NCBI RefSeq assembly: GCF_004341885.1
Contig: NZ_SLVX01000027.1
Location: 1-55,810, forward strand
Origin: Shinella granuli
GTDB lineage: Bacteria; Pseudomonadota; Alphaproteobacteria; Rhizobiales; Rhizobiaceae
Length of the DNA stretch: 55,810 nt
Reading direction: 5' to 3'
Shown: positions 1-8,338 of the stretch, one piece after another
How positions within the stretch are numbered: the stretch's first letter is position 1
Layout of the letters: every line of letters begins with the position of its first letter
Translations under genes and position numbers: made by a program
Notes under the pieces: generated by a model
Told to the model about the DNA's origin: nothing
Databases searched by the model: none
The model's input: only the letters and a program-made list of their open reading frames with translations

Positions 1-2
1 AC

Positions 3-56
3 GCCTCCCTGGTCCAGGGCGACAAGGGCGAGCACAAGCTCATCTGGTCGCGATGA
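3..56 (+). CDS. DUF736 family protein, C-terminal end (cut by window edge)
   Basis: The first bases read ASLVQGDKGEHKLIWSR and then stop. This is the usual DUF736 C-terminus (YASL...LIWSR). DUF736 proteins are short (about 100 residues), of unknown function, and typical of alphaproteobacterial plasmids and integrative elements. Only the last 17 codons are inside the window, so integrity of the gene cannot be judged. Confidence 0.7.
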   Translation, partial: ASLVQGDKGEHKLIWSR

Positions 57-94
57 ACCAGCAAGGGCGCTCCGCTCACCAGCGGGGCGCCCGG

Positions 95-2623
95 CTACTC
101 GATCACGTAGCCCAGTGCGCGATAACCCGCTCGTCGCTTCCCAGCCATCCGGGCGAGGACGGGAACCGTCTGATCGACATAGTCCACGACCAGTACGTCA
201 CTCTTTCCGTGGTGCTCCCGATGCAGACGACCGACATACTGGGCCAGAGTTCCTTTCCAGGCGATCGGCATCGTCAGGAACAACGTGTCGAGACGCGCAT
301 CATCAAAGCCCTCGCCGATATAGCGGCCTGTCGCCAGTATCAGCCGCTCACGATCATCGGAGACATTCAATGCCATATTGGCTATCTTGCGGTCCTTCGC
401 CGACATGCCGCCACGCAGTACCACAAGATTTTTCACGAATGGCGAGAACCTCTGCTGAAGATAATCGAGGTGGTCCTTCCGCTCCGTCAGGACGATGGGC
501 GAACGCCTGGCCTCAAGCGATTTCAGCACATCATCGAAGATCAGATCATTCCGGGCACTGTCCTGAGCCAGCGCCGCATAGATCGCTGGCATCGACGGTC
601 GTTCGGACGAAGTCAGCGATGCCGGGAGTTCAAACTGCGTCGAGCGATCGCGCGCGCGGTGGCGGATACCACGTTCGGCAGCTTGAACCCGTGCATCGAC
701 GCGATGGCGAACAGGGCCGCATTGCATGAAGATGATTGGATGATGTCCGTCTTTCCGGGCAACGGTAGCCGACAAGCCAACGACGTATCGTGCCTTTGAT
801 CGCCGGGCGACGAGCTCGAAGCTGGCTGCGGACAGGTGGTGGCACTCATCGACGATCAGATGGCCGTAATCGGCGACCATGTCCGCAACCTCACCCTTGC
901 GCACCAGGCTCTGGATGAGCGCAACATCAATGATACCTGTCGGCTTTCTTTTTCCGCCGCCAATAACACCTATCTGTTTCGGGTCTATGCTCAGAAACGA
1001 TCGAAGACGCTCCACCCATTGATCGAGGAGCTCGCGCCGGTGAACCAGAATGAGCGTATTTCGGGCTCGTTGCGCAACGAGCGCCGCTGCGACGACCGTC
1101 TTGCCAAACGCGGTTGTCGCGGCGAGTACACCGTTCTCATGGGGGATAAGAGCATCGAACGCTGCCAACTGCGGCCGTCGCAATTCGCCCTCGAAGGATA
1201 CGTCTTCAGGAAGTGCCGTGCCAATTTCGCGTAGATCTTCCAGAGCAGCAACTGCGCCATGGCTTTTCATCAGATCGATTGCTTCCTCAAGACAACCCCG
1301 AGGTAGCGCGACATGCTGCGGATATAGCTCAGCGCACGAGACGATCCGAGGCTTGCCGAATGTCGGCAACCGCATGGCTTGTGCGCGATAGAACTCCGGG
1401 TTCTGGAAAGCTGCCAGACGAACAAGCTGCGCAATCAGATCCGGCGGGAGTTCTTTCCTGTCAATGTAAATCTGATCGGCAACCACTACCCCGATGCTGC
1501 ATGGTATCGCGGCCTCAATGCGCTGCGGCGCTGCGCGGCGCGACGGCGACATCTTCCACGGCTCGTCGGCATGTTCGTCGTCCACCGGCATGCGAACGCC
1601 CAAAACTCGACCTGACAGTTCCGCCTCGTCCGCAATCCTGAAGGCCATGTCAGCCGACAATCTGGGTAGGGACGACAGATATGCCCATTGATCGTCGTAA
1701 GGCCGCAGATCCTCGTCCACAAAAACGCTGTTGCCATTCTCCCGTGCCATTCTTTGCAACGGCAGTGCAATCAGATTGCCAAAACCCCCAAGGGGCATCG
1801 TGTCCTGGCTGGGAAAGAAGCGATCATAAGATGTGAAGCCGATCTCGGGACGTTTTTCCATCGTCTCCGTGATCAGGGCAGAACCCATCTGCCTGGCGGT
1901 CCTTGCCGGAACAGGTTCGGAGAAGAATATCCAGACATGGCCACCATTCCCCGACCTCGACCGCTCGAGGGCGGCGGCGATTCCTTTCGCATGACAGGTG
2001 CCGAGCAGGGCTCTGGCATCATCCGCCCAGTTGTCCTTGTCGAAGTCCGCGGCGAGGAACCAGCATGTTTCGTCTTGCAGCAATGGATACACACCCGCGA
2101 CGAAGTTACCCGAGCGGGCATCGCCGCCGCGCAGATGCTTTTCGATGATGTTCTCGGATGGCGGGACAAATGCCTGATGCGGGCATTCTCCACATTTCAC
2201 CTTCGGTTTGCCACAGATCCCTCTCGCCCATTCATTGGAACAGGCTGGCGAATATCCTGAACCTCCCGTCTTCCGGTTTTCCCATCGAACCGGAAAGATA
2301 TCGGGACGTCCGGCGAACAGACTGCGGAACAATTCGATTTTCTCGGCCGACGGCGAGTTGTTGGTAACGGGCGAATCGGCACGCAATGACTGCTCGGGCG
2401 AGTGATTGTGAGATTTCAGCTTCTGCTCAAGCGTTTCCACTTCGGACATGAGCCTCGCGCGCTCGCAATCGATATCGGCCAGCCGCCGCCGAATGCGCGT
2501 GATTTCCATCGAAACATCGTTCTCGTCCGCCAAAGTCGTAGCTCGTTCCCCAGGATTTAGCTCAAGGGCACCATAGACTAAAGGCAGCACACGCTTAAGG
2601 CGGACAACACGTAACTTGCGCAT
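95..2623 (-). CDS. TOTE-type archaeo-eukaryotic primase fused to superfamily II helicase
   Basis: About 840 residues. Numbering here counts from a TTG one codon upstream of the ATG chosen. An N-terminal coiled segment (about 40-75) precedes a Cys pair (KCGEC, near 145-148) and an archaeo-eukaryotic primase domain. That domain shows AADFDKD (DxD near 194-196), SGNGGHVW (His near 230) and FPSQD...GNLIALPLQ (near 271-290). A helicase domain follows with ATTAFGKT (near 503-510), IVDECHH (near 591-597), GLSAT and a C-terminal helicase half ending YVGRLHRE. The family is known from TOTE conflict systems, where the primase-helicase is thought to replicate or repair DNA under nuclease attack. Other TOTE partners are absent here. 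An internal ATG at 2509 (MEITRIRRR) fits family N-termini and is an alternative start. The gene sits between two DUF736 ends. Confidence 0.88.
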   Translation of the reverse strand: MRKLRVVRLKRVLPLVYGALELNPGERATTLADENDVSMEITRIRRRLADIDCERARLMSEVETLEQKLKSHNHSPEQSLRADSPVTNNSPSAEKIELFRSLFAGRPDIFPVRWENRKTGGSGYSPACSNEWARGICGKPKVKCGECPHQAFVPPSENIIEKHLRGGDARSGNFVAGVYPLLQDETCWFLAADFDKDNWADDARALLGTCHAKGIAAALERSRSGNGGHVWIFFSEPVPARTARQMGSALITETMEKRPEIGFTSYDRFFPSQDTMPLGGFGNLIALPLQRMARENGNSVFVDEDLRPYDDQWAYLSSLPRLSADMAFRIADEAELSGRVLGVRMPVDDEHADEPWKMSPSRRAAPQRIEAAIPCSIGVVVADQIYIDRKELPPDLIAQLVRLAAFQNPEFYRAQAMRLPTFGKPRIVSCAELYPQHVALPRGCLEEAIDLMKSHGAVAALEDLREIGTALPEDVSFEGELRRPQLAAFDALIPHENGVLAATTAFGKTVVAAALVAQRARNTLILVHRRELLDQWVERLRSFLSIDPKQIGVIGGGKRKPTGIIDVALIQSLVRKGEVADMVADYGHLIVDECHHLSAASFELVARRSKARYVVGLSATVARKDGHHPIIFMQCGPVRHRVDARVQAAERGIRHRARDRSTQFELPASLTSSERPSMPAIYAALAQDSARNDLIFDDVLKSLEARRSPIVLTERKDHLDYLQQRFSPFVKNLVVLRGGMSAKDRKIANMALNVSDDRERLILATGRYIGEGFDDARLDTLFLTMPIAWKGTLAQYVGRLHREHHGKSDVLVVDYVDQTVPVLARMAGKRRAGYRALGYVIE

Positions 2624-2631
2624 CAATAGCT

Positions 2632-2705
2632 GTCGTTATGTGGAGTAAAATCCGCACGAACGCCCGGAATCCAGGCACCTCACGCCGCTAACTCCGCATA
2701 ACGAC
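2632..2705. repeat. 14-bp imperfect inverted repeat upstream of the primase-helicase
   Basis: GTCGTTATGTGGAG (2632-2645) faces CTCCGCATAACGAC (2692-2705); 13 of 14 positions pair. A further GCATAA lies at 2714-2719. Together with the 20-bp palindrome at 2725-2744 this makes a cluster of GCATAA-type arms of the kind seen at ends recognised by tyrosine recombinases. The assignment to a recombinase is inference. Confidence 0.6.
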
Positions 2706-2724
2706 GTGCTACGCATAATCAACT

Positions 2725-2744
2725 TTATGCAGAGCTCTGCATAA
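2725..2744. repeat. 20-bp perfect palindrome at a homology breakpoint
   Basis: TTATGCAGAGCTCTGCATAA is a perfect 20-bp palindrome. DUF736 homology on the plus strand begins directly after it (residues VELGAAW from 2746), so the palindrome marks the edge of an insertion or excision scar. Confidence 0.8.
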
Positions 2745-2913
2745 TGTTGAACTCGGCGCCGCCTGGCAAAAAACCGCCAAAGAGAGCGAGCGTGACTACC
2801 TCTCGGTCAAGCTGGACGATCCGAGCTTCCCGGCTCCCATCTACGCCACCCTGATCGAGGTGGACGGACAGGAAGGCCTCCAGCTCATCTGGTCCCGCCC
2901 CAACCGGGACTGA
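2743..2913 (+). pseudogene. DUF736 family protein, 5'-truncated
   Basis: Reading from 2746 gives [13 protein letters not shown], then [18 protein letters not shown] and a LIWSRPNRD end, the conserved C-terminal two thirds of DUF736. The N-terminal third is missing and is replaced by the GCATAA palindrome region. It differs from the DUF736 end at the window start (YATLIEVDG against ASLVQGDKG), so the two are separate paralogs and not target-site duplicates. Confidence 0.8.
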
Positions 2914-2925
2914 CCCAGACCGAAG

Positions 2926-2950
2926 CGGCCTCGCCAACCAGGCGGGGCCG
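2926..2950 (+). terminator. Likely terminator after the DUF736 fragment
   Basis: A 10-bp stem (CGGCCTCGCC with GGCGGGGCCG, one G-T pair) closes a five-base loop 12 bases after the DUF736 stop. The following tract is CCTTCCTT rather than a clean T run, so efficiency is uncertain. Confidence 0.5.
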
Positions 2951-2970
2951 CCTTCCTTGCTGACGAGATT

Positions 2971-3001
2971 ACAGCATATACAACAATGCTGTATTTTACA
3001 G
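2971..3001. promoter_or_regulatory. Overlapping palindromes, probable antitoxin operator
   Basis: ACAGCAT (2971-2977) and ATGCTGT (2986-2992) form a perfect 7-bp inverted repeat. A second one, CTGTA-TTT-TACAG, spans 2989-3001. They lie just before the antitoxin start at 3027. Antitoxins of this type usually repress their own operon, so these are probable operator sites. Confidence 0.55.
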
Positions 3002-3026
3002 GAAGCGGATAATGCGAGGAAAACCC

Positions 3027-3356
3027 ATGGCACGCAGCGATACGACCTACTCGACCAGCGATTTTTCACGCAGGTCTGGCGATATCATCGCTGAAGCGCT
3101 GCGCCGCCCGGTCACAATCACCCGGCGTAGCAAGCCACGCCTGGTAATCCTCAGTATAGAAGATTACGAGCACATGTGCCGCCAGGCAGACAACCGGCTT
3201 GCCGGAACGCTTGAAACCGTGCCGGATCGGCTCCTCGATGAGGTCGAGAGCGCGATCGAGGCCTATGCGGATGATGTCGAAGCGCCCGCTCGTGAGTTTC
3301 GAGGACATTCAGACAGCCAGCGTCATTCGCTGAAAGGCCTGGATCGGGTGCGCTGA
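3027..3356 (+). CDS. Phd/YefM-like antitoxin with altered C-terminus
   Basis: The chosen start is the ATG of MARSDTTYSTSDFS, preceded by GCGAGGAAAACCC; a GTG- or ATG-type start upstream at 3012 is possible. The N-terminal half (SGDIIAEALRRPVTITRRSKPRLVILS, given here only in outline, about residues 15-45) has the prevent-host-death fold pattern of operon-autoregulating antitoxins. The usual antitoxin end would lie near residue 88. Here the frame runs on through the start of the toxin gene to 3356, so the last 20 or so residues are probably not native. The partner toxin is broken, leaving an orphan antitoxin. Confidence 0.65.
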   Translation: MARSDTTYSTSDFSRRSGDIIAEALRRPVTITRRSKPRLVILSIEDYEHMCRQADNRLAGTLETVPDRLLDEVESAIEAYADDVEAPAREFRGHSDSQRHSLKGLDRVR

Positions 3357-4749
3357 TGCTTGCGCCATAAGCTGCCCGCCCGCGGCAGTTTCTTACGCAT
3401 GCGACCGCGTCAATCAAGCCGGGCCGCATCCTCATGTCGCGCGGGGGACCGGGGTCGGTATCCCCGGTTCCGCCTGACCCGCAGCACTTCGAGAAAAAGT
3501 TCGACGGCTTCATCTTCCTTGGCGAACACATGACGTTCATGTCCCAGTCGTCACCTCCCAGACGTTGCTGCGCGCCTACGTCATCGAGAGCCGCATGGTC
3601 GATCTGGAAGCCGAGTTGGCGCAGCATCTGGACGATTACCTGCGCATAGTCTTCCTGCCAGGAAACAAAGCGGATGGTGTGCTCGACCGGGTTGACGCCG
3701 GCTTCCGCCAGAAGAGCCTTCGCCTTTTCCAGATCGGGCGCGCGATAGGGGTCGGCATCATGCATGGCCTGGTCGAAGTAGAAATTGCCGGGGGGCGTCA
3801 TCTGGTTGGTGACCACACCGTGCTCGCCGCCTTCAAACTCCATAAAGGCCGCCTTGTCGATGGCGTGGGCAAGCGCCTGACGCACGCGAATGTCGTCGAA
3901 GGGTGCGCGTGGCGTACGGTTGTTGAACGCGACCGAAAACCAGTTGGCGTCCCCGAGAGGCGCCAGGCTGGCGATATTGGCCTGTTTGATGGTTTCCGCG
4001 GCTTCGACCGAGACCACCGCGATGTGAAGATCACCCCTTTGCAGGGCCAGCGCCTTATCGGCCTGGTCGCGCAGGTCAAACCATACCGAGGCCACCTTGG
4101 GCAAGCCGGGCACCCAATAGTCGCCAAAAGCGTTGCCGGTGAAACTGTCTTTTGGGCGCCATGTGTCGAAAGTGAAAGGGCCGGTGCCGATCGGTCGCGT
4201 GATGGTCCCGTCCCAGCCGTCCGAGCGGGGGCTGACGATCCACAATTCGGACATGAGATTGAGCAACGGGGCATAGGCGTTTTGCATCGTGATGACGACT
4301 GTAAGATCGTCTGGCGCTTCGACCTTGTCGACATAGCCCATGGCGGAGACCAGCCATCCGCCTTTGATTTCCTTCCTGACGCGCTCGATATTGGCGACGA
4401 TGTCGGAAGCTTTCAGCACGTCGCCGTTATGGAACTTGACGTCCGGCCTTAATTTGAAGGTATAATTCAGCCCGTCTTCGGAGACATCGATAGATCCGGC
4501 GAGCCATGGTTCCACGCTGCCATCGCGCCCGATCGAAGTGAGCGCCTCGACATAGACCTGCTGAACGCCGATGCTTCCGGTATGGCGGTGCGGGTCGGCC
4601 GTATCGAGCCCGAGAGTTCCGATCCTGATCGTTCCCTGACGTTCCTGCGCGAACGCCAGTCCGGGTGTGTGCATCACTGCGATCGTCATTGCTGCGCTTC
4701 CCAGCAAGAAATGACGACGGTCGATGGTAGGTGATCTTGAAAACGTCAT
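3151..4749 (-). pseudogene. ABC transporter substrate-binding protein family 5, 3'-truncated
   Basis: A twin-arginine-like signal (DRRHFLLGSAAM...LAFAQ, residues 10-35) leads into a family 5 solute-binding protein (DppA/OppA/NikA type): LTFKL-type strand near 95-105, FHNGDVLKASDIV near 106-118, RPIGTGPFTF near 185-194, DIRVRQALAHAIDK near 286-299. Recognisable sequence ends near residue 410 (about position 3520). After that the frame becomes unusual and collides with the truncated toxin region. Complete members have over 100 more family residues, so the C-terminal lobe is missing and ligand binding is doubtful. It is the last gene of the minus-strand run with the two hydrolases at 4782-7329. 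Confidence 0.8.
3292..3333 (+). pseudogene. Truncated PemK/MazF-like toxin (first 13 codons)
   Basis: A GTG at 3292 overlapping the antitoxin opens VSFEDIQTASVIR followed by TGA at 3331. SFEDI...VIR resembles the beginning of type II toxins that follow this antitoxin class. Everything downstream is lost, apparently at the same rearrangement that cut the neighbouring transporter gene. Confidence 0.45.
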
Positions 4750-4781
4750 AGTATTTCCTCCTCCTATGGAATTCTACGATG

Positions 4782-6080
4782 TTAATTCAGCTCCTGCAGC
4801 GCCCTCCCGTCCAGGTCCGCCACGGCACGACCGAGAAAGTGCAACACGGTCGGTGCGATTTCGACGGCGGACGTTTCTGAAGTAACCGTTTCTCCTGCTT
4901 TGAACCCTCGGCCCTCGGCGATCAGGTAGGGTGATTGCTCATAGCGACCGAGGCCGCCATGCTGCCCGCAACCGGCAGGCTTCTTTTGACCATTCGCGGA
5001 CAGGACCGCATAGCTGCGCCCCGGAACGCCGTATTCGTTCGTCCCGTCGTCCCAGGCCATGGCGACGCCGAATGCCAGATTGCCGCCCGCAGGGATGCCC
5101 ACATCCCTGAAATTCTGCGGATCGAAAATTTGACCGCACCATGGCTGGCTTTCGAGGAAGTTCCTGATGGCTTCAATATCCGAAACCTGGCCGGGGTCGA
5201 CATAGATCAACGCCGCAGTGCCGTTGGGAGCGACCACCACGTCGTCTGAGTCCAGGCTGCGCTTCAGGCCCGCATCAACCATCTCGGCGGCGATATCGAC
5301 ATAATCGACCGTCGTCTCATGCCCGTGGTCCGACGCCACCATGACCAGAATATCCTCGCCCTCCTCCCGGCATTGGCTGACGGCAGCGAGCACCCGCGCG
5401 ACATTCCGGTCGGTCTGGCGCAGCATCTCCAGATGGCGTGGCGATCCGAGGGGGGTGATGTGCTGTGTCGTATCCGGCTCGGATAGCCAGAGAACCGCAA
5501 GCGTCGGGCGACGTTGCAAAACCACCTCATCGACAAAGCGTTCGGTTGCCGCTGTGTCGCCCTCGATCCCCTGGACAATATCGAGCGCGTTCGGGCCGTT
5601 GATCGGGACCCTCCCCGGACCGTAGGAAGCGGCGCGATGATAGACGTGACCGTGGCCATCCGGATCGTGTACATAGGCTGCGCCCGGAGACACATTGTTG
5701 AAGATGATGGCGCCGTTCATCGAGGCCAGGCGCTCGGCCATAGTGGGAATATTGAGCACGCGTCCGGTAAGTCGGCGCTTATCGTCGACAAATTGCGGTT
5801 TCCCGGCATCGTGCAGGGTCAGCTTGCCATCCTCGATTAGGCAAACCGAATTGCCTGCCAACCCGTGCTTCGCCGGCAGGCAGCCGGTTGCGACAGAAGA
5901 AGAAACCACTCGCGTGCAGGACGGAAACACGCTTCTATGGCTGGCAAACCAGGTGCCAGTCGATTTCAAATTCGCGATCACGGGCGTGTTCTCGGTCGAG
6001 ATGAAATCACGACGCATTCCATCTGTTACGACAAGGACCACTCTGGGGCTGGAGCCGCCGACGTTTTGTGCAGACACCAT
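4782..6080 (-). CDS. Alkaline phosphatase superfamily phosphodiesterase (type I phosphodiesterase/pyrophosphatase-like)
   Basis: 432 residues from the ATG at 6080 (MVSAQN), which follows the upstream hydrolase stop by four bases. Metal and nucleophile motifs are clear: LVVTDGMRRD (Asp 20), FPSCTRVVSSSVATG (probable Thr 56 nucleophile), SEPDTTQHI, ASDHGHETT and GQHGGLGRY near the C-terminus. The family cleaves phosphodiesters, pyrophosphates or phosphonate esters. It is related to but distinct from PhnA (no TNPNN or TAKDKLR). Its neighbours suggest an organophosphorus ester as substrate; the exact substrate cannot be read from sequence. No signal peptide is seen, so a cytoplasmic role after uptake is likely. 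Confidence 0.82.
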   Translation of the reverse strand: MVSAQNVGGSSPRVVLVVTDGMRRDFISTENTPVIANLKSTGTWFASHRSVFPSCTRVVSSSVATGCLPAKHGLAGNSVCLIEDGKLTLHDAGKPQFVDDKRRLTGRVLNIPTMAERLASMNGAIIFNNVSPGAAYVHDPDGHGHVYHRAASYGPGRVPINGPNALDIVQGIEGDTAATERFVDEVVLQRRPTLAVLWLSEPDTTQHITPLGSPRHLEMLRQTDRNVARVLAAVSQCREEGEDILVMVASDHGHETTVDYVDIAAEMVDAGLKRSLDSDDVVVAPNGTAALIYVDPGQVSDIEAIRNFLESQPWCGQIFDPQNFRDVGIPAGGNLAFGVAMAWDDGTNEYGVPGRSYAVLSANGQKKPAGCGQHGGLGRYEQSPYLIAEGRGFKAGETVTSETSAVEIAPTVLHFLGRAVADLDGRALQELN

Positions 6081-6084
6081 CGTT

Positions 6085-7329
6085 CTACTCCGCTCCATTC
6101 AGGACAAAATGGAATATGTCGTAATTGTAAATTGGCGCGTCGCCGCGTTCCTGCAGATAGGCGGCCTTGATCGGGCGCGAAACCACAAAGGGAATGTCGC
6201 GCTCTGCAAAGCTTCCGTGGGAACGCAGGCGCGCGCCGGCCAGCTGCTCCAGTTGATGTGCTCCCTTGTGACTCCCGAGCGCAACGCCCTTGGCCCCGAT
6301 CACTGCTATGTCGCCCTCCCGTTCGAAGTTGAGTTCAAGCTTCCGGCAGGCTTCTTCACGCACGAGCGCCGTGTGGACGCCCGGCGTCGAGGAGATGAAG
6401 CGCAACACCTCGTCGCGGTCGAGCCTGTCGAGAATATGCACGCGGACGAATCCGCCCAGCGCTCCGTGATGACGCACGAAGGGATCCGTGATGGGACAGA
6501 TGACTTTCGTGCGGCCCTCGCCGAAACGGTTATCCAGAAGGGCGCCCAGATAGAGAATATTGGGCTCGCCGCCATGGAGGGAAAGATCGGTCATGCCATG
6601 GTCGGCGACGATACCGACGGTCGCACCGAGCCCCAGCAGCCGCGCCACCCTGGCATGGACGGCCTGCATGAAGTCATCCGACTCGCGCGCGCCCGGCGCA
6701 TGGGCATGCTGCACGAAATCGGACAAGGACAAATACAAAAGATCGGCTCTGCCACTCTCGACGAGACGGACGCCCGCGTCCAGCACGAACAGGGACAGGT
6801 CCGGCGAATACTGATCGGGCAACATCCGGCCGGACATGACGTCGGCGGCGTCGACGCCGTTTTCCGCAAGGGTGCATTGATCCGCCTTCTCGGCGGAAAA
6901 CGCGATACCCACATTCCCCGGCCCGACGAGGCCGGCTGCCAAGGCGCCGCGGAGTTTGTCTTTCGCCGTGACGGCAGCAACCTTCACGCCCGCCTTTGCC
7001 ATCTCGGCCAGAATTGTCGGGGCCGCCAGCGGACCCGCGTTGACCATCATGACTTCCTTGCCGGCTTCACGGTCGAACCAGTAATTACCCGAGATGCCGT
7101 GCACGGAGGGCGGCGCGCCACAGACTATCGAAACATTGTTCGGATTAGTAAAACTCGGCATCGCCGACAGGCCACTTGCATAAAACCCGGTCCGGGCCAT
7201 CGATGTTATGGCAGGAGAAATTCCGCGAATAGCTGAATCTGCTATATAGTTCGGATCACACCCGTCGTAGCAAATCACTACGACGGTCCTGCCAGGCAAA
7301 CTATACTTCCTTCCATTGACCGTTATCAT
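6085..7329 (-). CDS. Phosphonoacetate hydrolase paralog (first copy)
   Basis: 414 residues. All PhnA signature residues are present: CYDGCDP (Asp 22), FTNPNN (Thr 61 nucleophile), TAKDKLR (Lys 123 and 125), LSDFVQHAHAPG (Asp 204, His 208), VADHGM (Asp 243, His 244) and LRSHGSF (His 371). PhnA splits the C-P bond of phosphonoacetate to acetate and phosphate. This copy is clearly diverged from the one at 16585 (for example LSLSDFVQHAHA against LTTTDYVQHKYA), so it may prefer a related substrate. It is divergent from a LysR gene 56 bases away and is followed at four bases by a phosphodiesterase. Confidence 0.85.
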   Translation of the reverse strand: MITVNGRKYSLPGRTVVVICYDGCDPNYIADSAIRGISPAITSMARTGFYASGLSAMPSFTNPNNVSIVCGAPPSVHGISGNYWFDREAGKEVMMVNAGPLAAPTILAEMAKAGVKVAAVTAKDKLRGALAAGLVGPGNVGIAFSAEKADQCTLAENGVDAADVMSGRMLPDQYSPDLSLFVLDAGVRLVESGRADLLYLSLSDFVQHAHAPGARESDDFMQAVHARVARLLGLGATVGIVADHGMTDLSLHGGEPNILYLGALLDNRFGEGRTKVICPITDPFVRHHGALGGFVRVHILDRLDRDEVLRFISSTPGVHTALVREEACRKLELNFEREGDIAVIGAKGVALGSHKGAHQLEQLAGARLRSHGSFAERDIPFVVSRPIKAAYLQERGDAPIYNYDIFHFVLNGAE

Positions 7330-7385
7330 GATGTTTCCTATTTTTCACGTTCATGCTATCCGGCGACCTGTGAAGGGCAAGCGAT

Positions 7386-8312
7386 ATGATCTCACCCGAT
7401 GTGAGGAAAACTCAAATTACGCCCCACCTTCCCTCATTCAGGGCCCTGATCGCCCTTGAAGCGGTCGTCCGCCATGGGAATATCGTGAAGGCCGCCGACG
7501 AGTTGGGGGTAACATCGGGAGCCGTCAGCAAGCAGCTTTCCGCCCTGGAGGGAGCTTTGGGCGCCCGGCTGTTTGAAACCGGACATCGGCTGGTGCCGCT
7601 GCCGGCCGCGCTGACTTTGTCACGATCCGTCGGTTATGCCGTCAGTATCGTGCGTGATAGCTGGAACGAAGTAGCCCAGAATGCGGCCGGACGCACGATG
7701 TTCATCGCGGCCAACGCCAGTTTCTGCATGCAGTGGTTGGCCCCGCGCTTACTCCAGGCGCAGAAGATTGTCGGCGGCCGTCCTGTGCAGATGAGTTGGC
7801 TGAGTTCTTCAGACAGTTGGATACGCAACAATGTCGACTTCGCTTTTCTGCGAGGACGAGTTCCACCCGGCGACTGGATTTGCGAGGATGTCGGCGGGGA
7901 GACCGTCACCTTTTTCGGAAATCCCGAATGGTGCAGCCGCGCGCGGGAAATGGGACCTCAAAGACTGGCCCAAGCCCGGTTCATCAAAGCAACGACGCGT
8001 CCCTTCGTGCTCGAACGTCTGCTGACGGCGGCAGGCGTTGATAGTACCGTCGATGCGCAGGAAACCACGCAGTTCTATATCGCGATCGAAGCGGCACTCG
8101 CGGGCGACGGGCTGCTGGCGGCTCCGATCGCTCTGTGTCGCGAACTCGTGATGCTGGGCCGTTTGGCCATCCCTTTTCCCGAGATCACCGTTGCAGGCGA
8201 ACGAATTATCTTCGCTTCCAATCCGTCCACGTGCAGCCCGGCTGTCCAAAGACGCATGTCTCAATGGGTGCAGGAAGAGTTCCGAGCAAGCGACCGCTTG
8301 TGTACGGACTGA
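7386..8312 (+). CDS. LysR-type transcriptional regulator (GcvA-like)
   Basis: 308 residues. The N-terminal winged helix-turn-helix is at about 17-75 (LPSFRALIALEAV, then NIVKAADELGVTSGAVSKQL). The C-terminal part is a type 2 periplasmic-binding-like effector domain. It is transcribed away from the phnA-like gene, with a 56-bp shared gap, the classical layout in which a LysR protein controls the divergent operon. The effector is probably the imported organophosphorus compound or a product; that is inference. Confidence 0.85.
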   Translation: MISPDVRKTQITPHLPSFRALIALEAVVRHGNIVKAADELGVTSGAVSKQLSALEGALGARLFETGHRLVPLPAALTLSRSVGYAVSIVRDSWNEVAQNAAGRTMFIAANASFCMQWLAPRLLQAQKIVGGRPVQMSWLSSSDSWIRNNVDFAFLRGRVPPGDWICEDVGGETVTFFGNPEWCSRAREMGPQRLAQARFIKATTRPFVLERLLTAAGVDSTVDAQETTQFYIAIEAALAGDGLLAAPIALCRELVMLGRLAIPFPEITVAGERIIFASNPSTCSPAVQRRMSQWVQEEFRASDRLCTD

Positions 8313-8338
8313 ATTGACGCTGCCGCCTGACGGTCAAA

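Noticed and set aside
5695-7236. 513-codon plus-strand open frame
   Set aside because: It is antisense to the PhnA-like and phosphodiesterase genes, whose motifs are unambiguous; the frame is a by-product of high GC content.
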